DNA of 7,316 nucleotides from JAHEJV01 sp964653555 (GTDB lineage: Bacteria; Myxococcota_A; UBA9160; SMWR01): positions 1 to 7,316 of the forward strand of contig CAZZFT010000211.1 in the NCBI GenBank assembly GCA_964653555.1. Reading direction: 5' to 3'. Both the position numbers and the translations under genes were made by a program. This document shows, in pieces, positions 4,868-7,316 of this stretch (its first letter is position 1; every line of letters begins with the position of its first letter). The notes beneath the pieces are model-generated. The model had not been told where the DNA came from, did not search any database, and saw nothing but the letters and a program-made list of their open reading frames with translations.

Positions 4868-5650
4868 TCAGCGCCGGGCGGCGGCCAGGCCGCGGAAGTA
4901 GTCGGCGAAGTAGCGGTAGCCCGAGGCGATGGTGAGGGCCGTCGCGACGAACAGGAAGAACAGGCCCACCTGGTTGGCGTCGAGGCCGAGCGTCTCGTAG
5001 TGGAAGAGCAGCGCCCCGACGGCGATGTTCTGCGTCACCGTCTTCGCCTTGCCGAGGCTCGAGGCCGCCACGATCTGGCCGCCCGCCGAGGCGATCCCGC
5101 GCAGGCCCGTCACGGCGAGCTCGCGCCCGACGATCGTCACCACCATCCAGGTGGCCCAGACCGGGATGCGCCCCATCGCCAGCAGCACGATCAGCGCGGT
5201 GGAGACGATCAGCTTGTCGGCGAGCGGATCGAGCAGCTTGCCGATGTGGGTCACCTGCTGGCCGCGGCGCGCGAGCCAGCCGTCGACGAGGTCCGAGACG
5301 GCGGCGGCGATGAAGGTCCAGGCCATCGCCGCGCTCGCCGCCTCGCTGGGGAAGAGCGGGTGGAGCAGCAGGACCGGGACCACCGCCGCGCGCAGCGTCG
5401 TGATCGTGTTGGGGAGGTTCCAGAACTTCTCCGGGCCGAGCGGCGGAGCAGACCCGACGTCGCGGGCGGCGGGGCGCTCCGGCGCGCGCTCGACGGGCTC
5501 GGGCGCTGCGTCCACCGCGGGCGAGGCGGTGGTTGCGCGCAGGGCGTGTCGGGAGAGCGCGGGGCCCGCGGCGGAGCCGGACGGCGGCGTCTGCGGAGGA
5601 GCGCTCGGCGGTTCCGACCCGGCGGATCCCTTATCGAGCGAAATCGCCAT
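4868..5650 (-). CDS. pgsA: CDP-diacylglycerol--glycerol-3-phosphate 3-phosphatidyltransferase
   Basis: This inner-membrane enzyme joins glycerol-3-phosphate to CDP-diacylglycerol, giving phosphatidylglycerophosphate, the committed step to phosphatidylglycerol and cardiolipin. The CDP-alcohol phosphotransferase signature is complete: D120xxD123-G124xxA127-R128, then eight residues, G137xxxD141xxxD145. FWNLPNTITTLR at 76-87 is the usual PgsA beginning, and several membrane helices follow. At 260 aa it is about 70 residues longer than typical, because a low-complexity Pro/Ala-rich segment precedes FWNLPN. A GTG at 5515-5513 (V46) is an alternative start, but even that leaves an extension. With the ATG at 5650 the gene overlaps the upstream transglycosylase stop by 20 bp, so the two are probably co-transcribed and coupled. 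No terminator is seen between pgsA and the tRNA promoter. Confidence 0.92.
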   Translation of the reverse strand: MAISLDKGSAGSEPPSAPPQTPPSGSAAGPALSRHALRATTASPAVDAAPEPVERAPERPAARDVGSAPPLGPEKFWNLPNTITTLRAAVVPVLLLHPLFPSEAASAAMAWTFIAAAVSDLVDGWLARRGQQVTHIGKLLDPLADKLIVSTALIVLLAMGRIPVWATWMVVTIVGRELAVTGLRGIASAGGQIVAASSLGKAKTVTQNIAVGALLFHYETLGLDANQVGLFFLFVATALTIASGYRYFADYFRGLAAARR

Positions 5651-6272
5651 GATAACGGCGATAGTAGGTCAGAACGCGCTCTACGTAAGCCCGCGTCTCG
5701 CGGTAGGGCGGAATGCCGCCGTGGCGATCGACGGCAGTGGGGCCCGCGTTGTAGGCGGCAAGGGCGCGGCTGAGATCGCCATAGCGGTCGATCATCGCGC
5801 GCAGGTAGGTGGTGCCGCCGAGCACGTTCTGCGTCGGCTCGAAGGGGTCGTTCACCTGCAGACTCGCCGCCGTCTCGGGCATCAGCTGCATCAGACCCTG
5901 CGCGCCCTTGCGCGAGACGGCGCGGGAATCGAAGGCCGACTCGGCGGCGATCACGGCCTTGATCAGCGCCGGCGGCAGCCCCTGGCTCTCCGCGGTCTCG
6001 GCGATCAGCACGTCGTAGGCCCGCGACCGGGGCGCACGGTAGCTGCGGTTGACGTGGATGTTCGCCACCGGCTGGAACCGCTTGTCCCCTCGGGGCACGT
6101 TCGTGTAGTGGGTGACCCCGTGCTCGTCGACGAAGGCGTAGATCGTGCGGCCGCCCGCTCGGGCCGGCGCCGCAGGAGCGCAGAGCACGGCGCACACCAG
6201 GACCGCGCCGAGGACCCCCCCACGGGGGATTGCTCTGCGGACGCGCGCACGGATAGAATCGCGGGCTCCCAT
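5631..6272 (-). CDS. Exported lytic transglycosylase (DUF4124 plus SLT domain)
   Basis: This periplasmic enzyme cleaves peptidoglycan glycan strands to 1,6-anhydro-muropeptides. The 213 aa start with a basic N-terminus and a signal peptide (about 1-39, GAVLVCAVLCAPAAPARA). A short DUF4124-like segment (IYAFVDEHGVTHYTNVP, 44-60) follows. The SLT/MltE-like domain runs from about 84, with catalytic Glu111 in IAAESAFDSRAVS, then KGAQGLMQLMPETA (122-135), LAAYNAGP (171-178) and PPYRETRAYVERVL (188-201). The order and spacing are those of soluble Slt70-like lysozyme-fold domains. DUF4124 and SLT together are common in proteobacterial envelope proteins. Its stop overlaps the pgsA start, making a two-gene envelope operon. 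It is divergent from nadB across 34 bp. The ATG at 6272 gives a complete signal peptide and is preferred. Confidence 0.9.
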   Translation of the reverse strand: MGARDSIRARVRRAIPRGGVLGAVLVCAVLCAPAAPARAGGRTIYAFVDEHGVTHYTNVPRGDKRFQPVANIHVNRSYRAPRSRAYDVLIAETAESQGLPPALIKAVIAAESAFDSRAVSRKGAQGLMQLMPETAASLQVNDPFEPTQNVLGGTTYLRAMIDRYGDLSRALAAYNAGPTAVDRHGGIPPYRETRAYVERVLTYYRRYHGDFAR

Positions 6273-6306
6273 ATCCCGGCCATTATCGGCGCGTCAAGAG
6301 CCCTTC
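6273..6306. promoter_or_regulatory. 34-bp divergent promoter region, transglycosylase/nadB
   Basis: The gap between the two divergent start codons holds an AT-rich core, cattatc (6281-6287). It reads as GATAAT (5/6 to the -10 consensus) on the minus strand and as CATTAT (4/6) on the plus strand. A TTGACG on the minus strand (6292-6297) would need a -10 overlapping the transglycosylase ATG, so it is probably not used with that start. Transcripts from the shared core would have leaders of only a few bases. AAGAG at 6296-6300 is a weak ribosome-binding candidate for nadB. This is a prediction from box matching only. Confidence 0.35.
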
Positions 6307-7316
6307 ATGAGACGCAGGCCAGGCGGTTCTCCCGTGACGAAGACCCCCGCGACCCCGATCCGCAGCGATGTCCTCGTCCTCGGTAGCGGAATTGCGGGTC
6401 TGTTCTACGCCCTGCGCGTGGCCGAGCTCGGCACCGTGGCGATCGTCACGAAGAAGCGGGCGGCGGACTCGGCCACCAACTGGGCCCAGGGCGGGATCGC
6501 CGCAGTCCAGGACCGGGACGACTCCTTCGACGCCCACGTGCGGGACACGCTCGTGGCCGGCGACGGTCTGTGCCGCGAGCCGGTCGTGCACCGCGTGGTG
6601 GAGCGCGGTCCGGCGATGATCGACGCGCTGCTCAAGCTCGGCGCCGACTTCGACGTCTCGGCGCTCCCGCCGGCGCCCGGGCAGTCGGGCTTCGATCTGG
6701 GGCGCGAGGGCGGTCACTCCCACCGACGCATCCTGCACCACCGCGACGCCACCGGGCGCGAGATCGAGCGCGTGTTGCTCTCGCGCGCCCGCGCGCACCC
6801 GAACATCACCGTCTTCGAGGACCACTGCGGCGTGGACCTGCTGACCACCGCGAAGCTCGGCTGGAGCGGTCCGAACCGCGCGCTCGGCGCCTACGTGCTC
6901 GACGATCGGGGCCGGGTGATCCCCTTCCAATCGCGGATCACGATGCTCGCCACCGGCGGCGCGGGCAAGGTGTATCTCTACACGAGCAACCCGGACATCG
7001 CCTCGGGCGATGGCATGGCGATGGCCTACCGGGCCGGTGCGACGCTGGCGAACATGGAGTTCGTCCAGTTCCACCCCACCTGCCTCTACCATCCCCAGGC
7101 GAAGTCCTTCTTGATCAGCGAGGCGGTGCGGGGCGAGGGCGGGATCCTCCGCACCCAGGACGGCGAGGCCTTCATGGAGGGCCTGCACGAGCTCGCCGAC
7201 CTGGCCCCGCGCGACATCGTGGCGCGCGCGATCGACGCCGCCCTCAAACGGACGGGCGACCAGTGGGTGCTGCTCGACATCACCCACCGCGACGCCGACT
7301 ACCTGCGCGAGCGCTT
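6307..7316 (+). CDS. nadB: L-aspartate oxidase, N-terminal part (runs off the window)
   Basis: This flavoenzyme oxidises L-aspartate to iminoaspartate, which NadA converts to quinolinate for NAD synthesis. About 336 of roughly 530 residues are present. VLVLGSGIAGLFYAL (22-36) is the FAD-binding Rossmann start, and NWAQGGIAAV (58-67) is the flavin-contact motif. GREGGHSHRRILHHRDATGR carries E134, FVQFHPT carries H256 and LAPRDIVARAID carries R302; these correspond to E. coli NadB E121, H244 and R290. LISEAVRGEGG is also conserved. These features favour NadB over succinate or fumarate dehydrogenase flavoproteins, which share the fold. The start is ATG 6307; GTG 6334 is in frame and also possible, as the Rossmann motif begins at residue 22. 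The rest of the gene lies beyond the right edge. Confidence 0.93.
   Translation, partial: MRRRPGGSPVTKTPATPIRSDVLVLGSGIAGLFYALRVAELGTVAIVTKKRAADSATNWAQGGIAAVQDRDDSFDAHVRDTLVAGDGLCREPVVHRVVERGPAMIDALLKLGADFDVSALPPAPGQSGFDLGREGGHSHRRILHHRDATGREIERVLLSRARAHPNITVFEDHCGVDLLTTAKLGWSGPNRALGAYVLDDRGRVIPFQSRITMLATGGAGKVYLYTSNPDIASGDGMAMAYRAGATLANMEFVQFHPTCLYHPQAKSFLISEAVRGEGGILRTQDGEAFMEGLHELADLAPRDIVARAIDAALKRTGDQWVLLDITHRDADYLRER

Noticed and set aside
5000..6386. Long + strand frames opposite pgsA and the transglycosylase
   Set aside because: These are high-GC antisense shadows with Arg/Gly/Ala-rich translations and no domains; the minus-strand genes carry full catalytic motifs.
6283..7287. 334-aa minus-strand frame opposite nadB
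   Set aside because: Shadow of nadB; the + strand frame has the FAD-binding and active-site motifs of L-aspartate oxidase.
1..7316. CRISPR array, riboswitch, toxin-antitoxin pair, restriction or defence system
   Set aside because: No regularly spaced repeats, no recognisable aptamer and no matching protein motifs were seen on either strand; the only regulator-like protein is the xis-type HTH.

Overview
This is a high-GC window from a Gram-negative bacterium, inferred from exported and membrane proteins with a periplasmic coiled-coil domain, a DUF4124/SLT lytic transglycosylase and an aerobic-type NadB. Base composition and N-terminal style would suit a Myxococcota/deltaproteobacterial-like or Binatota-like lineage, but the sequence does not settle this. 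The window divides into a scrambled accessory left half (1 to about 4730) and an ordinary chromosomal right half (4732 to the end).

Left half. Two antisense fragments of IS481-type transposase and a pair of IS-end-like repeats occupy 1-360. They abut a tyrosine-recombinase (phage/island integrase) pseudogene on the + strand at 363-1058. That pseudogene has lost its N-terminal domain, carries two compensating frameshifts and lacks a readable nucleophile Tyr. Next come a 57-bp repeat (1087-1143), a possible decayed tRNA, and an intact 849-aa MscK/MscM-like mechanosensitive channel gene (1318-3867). Three bases after the channel stop begins a small exported-protein gene (3870-4064) that appears cut short by a second copy of the same 57-bp repeat (4055-4111). 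A gene-free stretch follows (4112-4399) with short repeats and a tRNA-3'-end-like motif. After it lies an intact Xis/MerR-like helix-turn-helix gene (4400-4648), whose expected integrase partner is missing.

Right half. A tRNA-Gly(GCC) on the - strand has its own promoter and a strong terminator, and forms the likely boundary of the accessory region (islands commonly insert at tRNA 3' ends). Beyond it, on the - strand, are pgsA (phosphatidylglycerophosphate synthase) and, overlapping its start by 20 bp, an exported SLT-family lytic transglycosylase: an envelope operon. Divergently, after a gap of only 34 bp, nadB (L-aspartate oxidase, first step of NAD synthesis) runs off the right edge.

Overall reading: a decayed integrative element or insertion hot spot next to tRNA-Gly, whose remnants (dead integrase, orphan xis, IS fragments) surround an intact channel gene framed by direct repeats. 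I found no convincing new defence or catalytic system. The most interesting structure is the 57-bp hairpin-bearing repeat pair framing the channel gene and truncating its neighbour.
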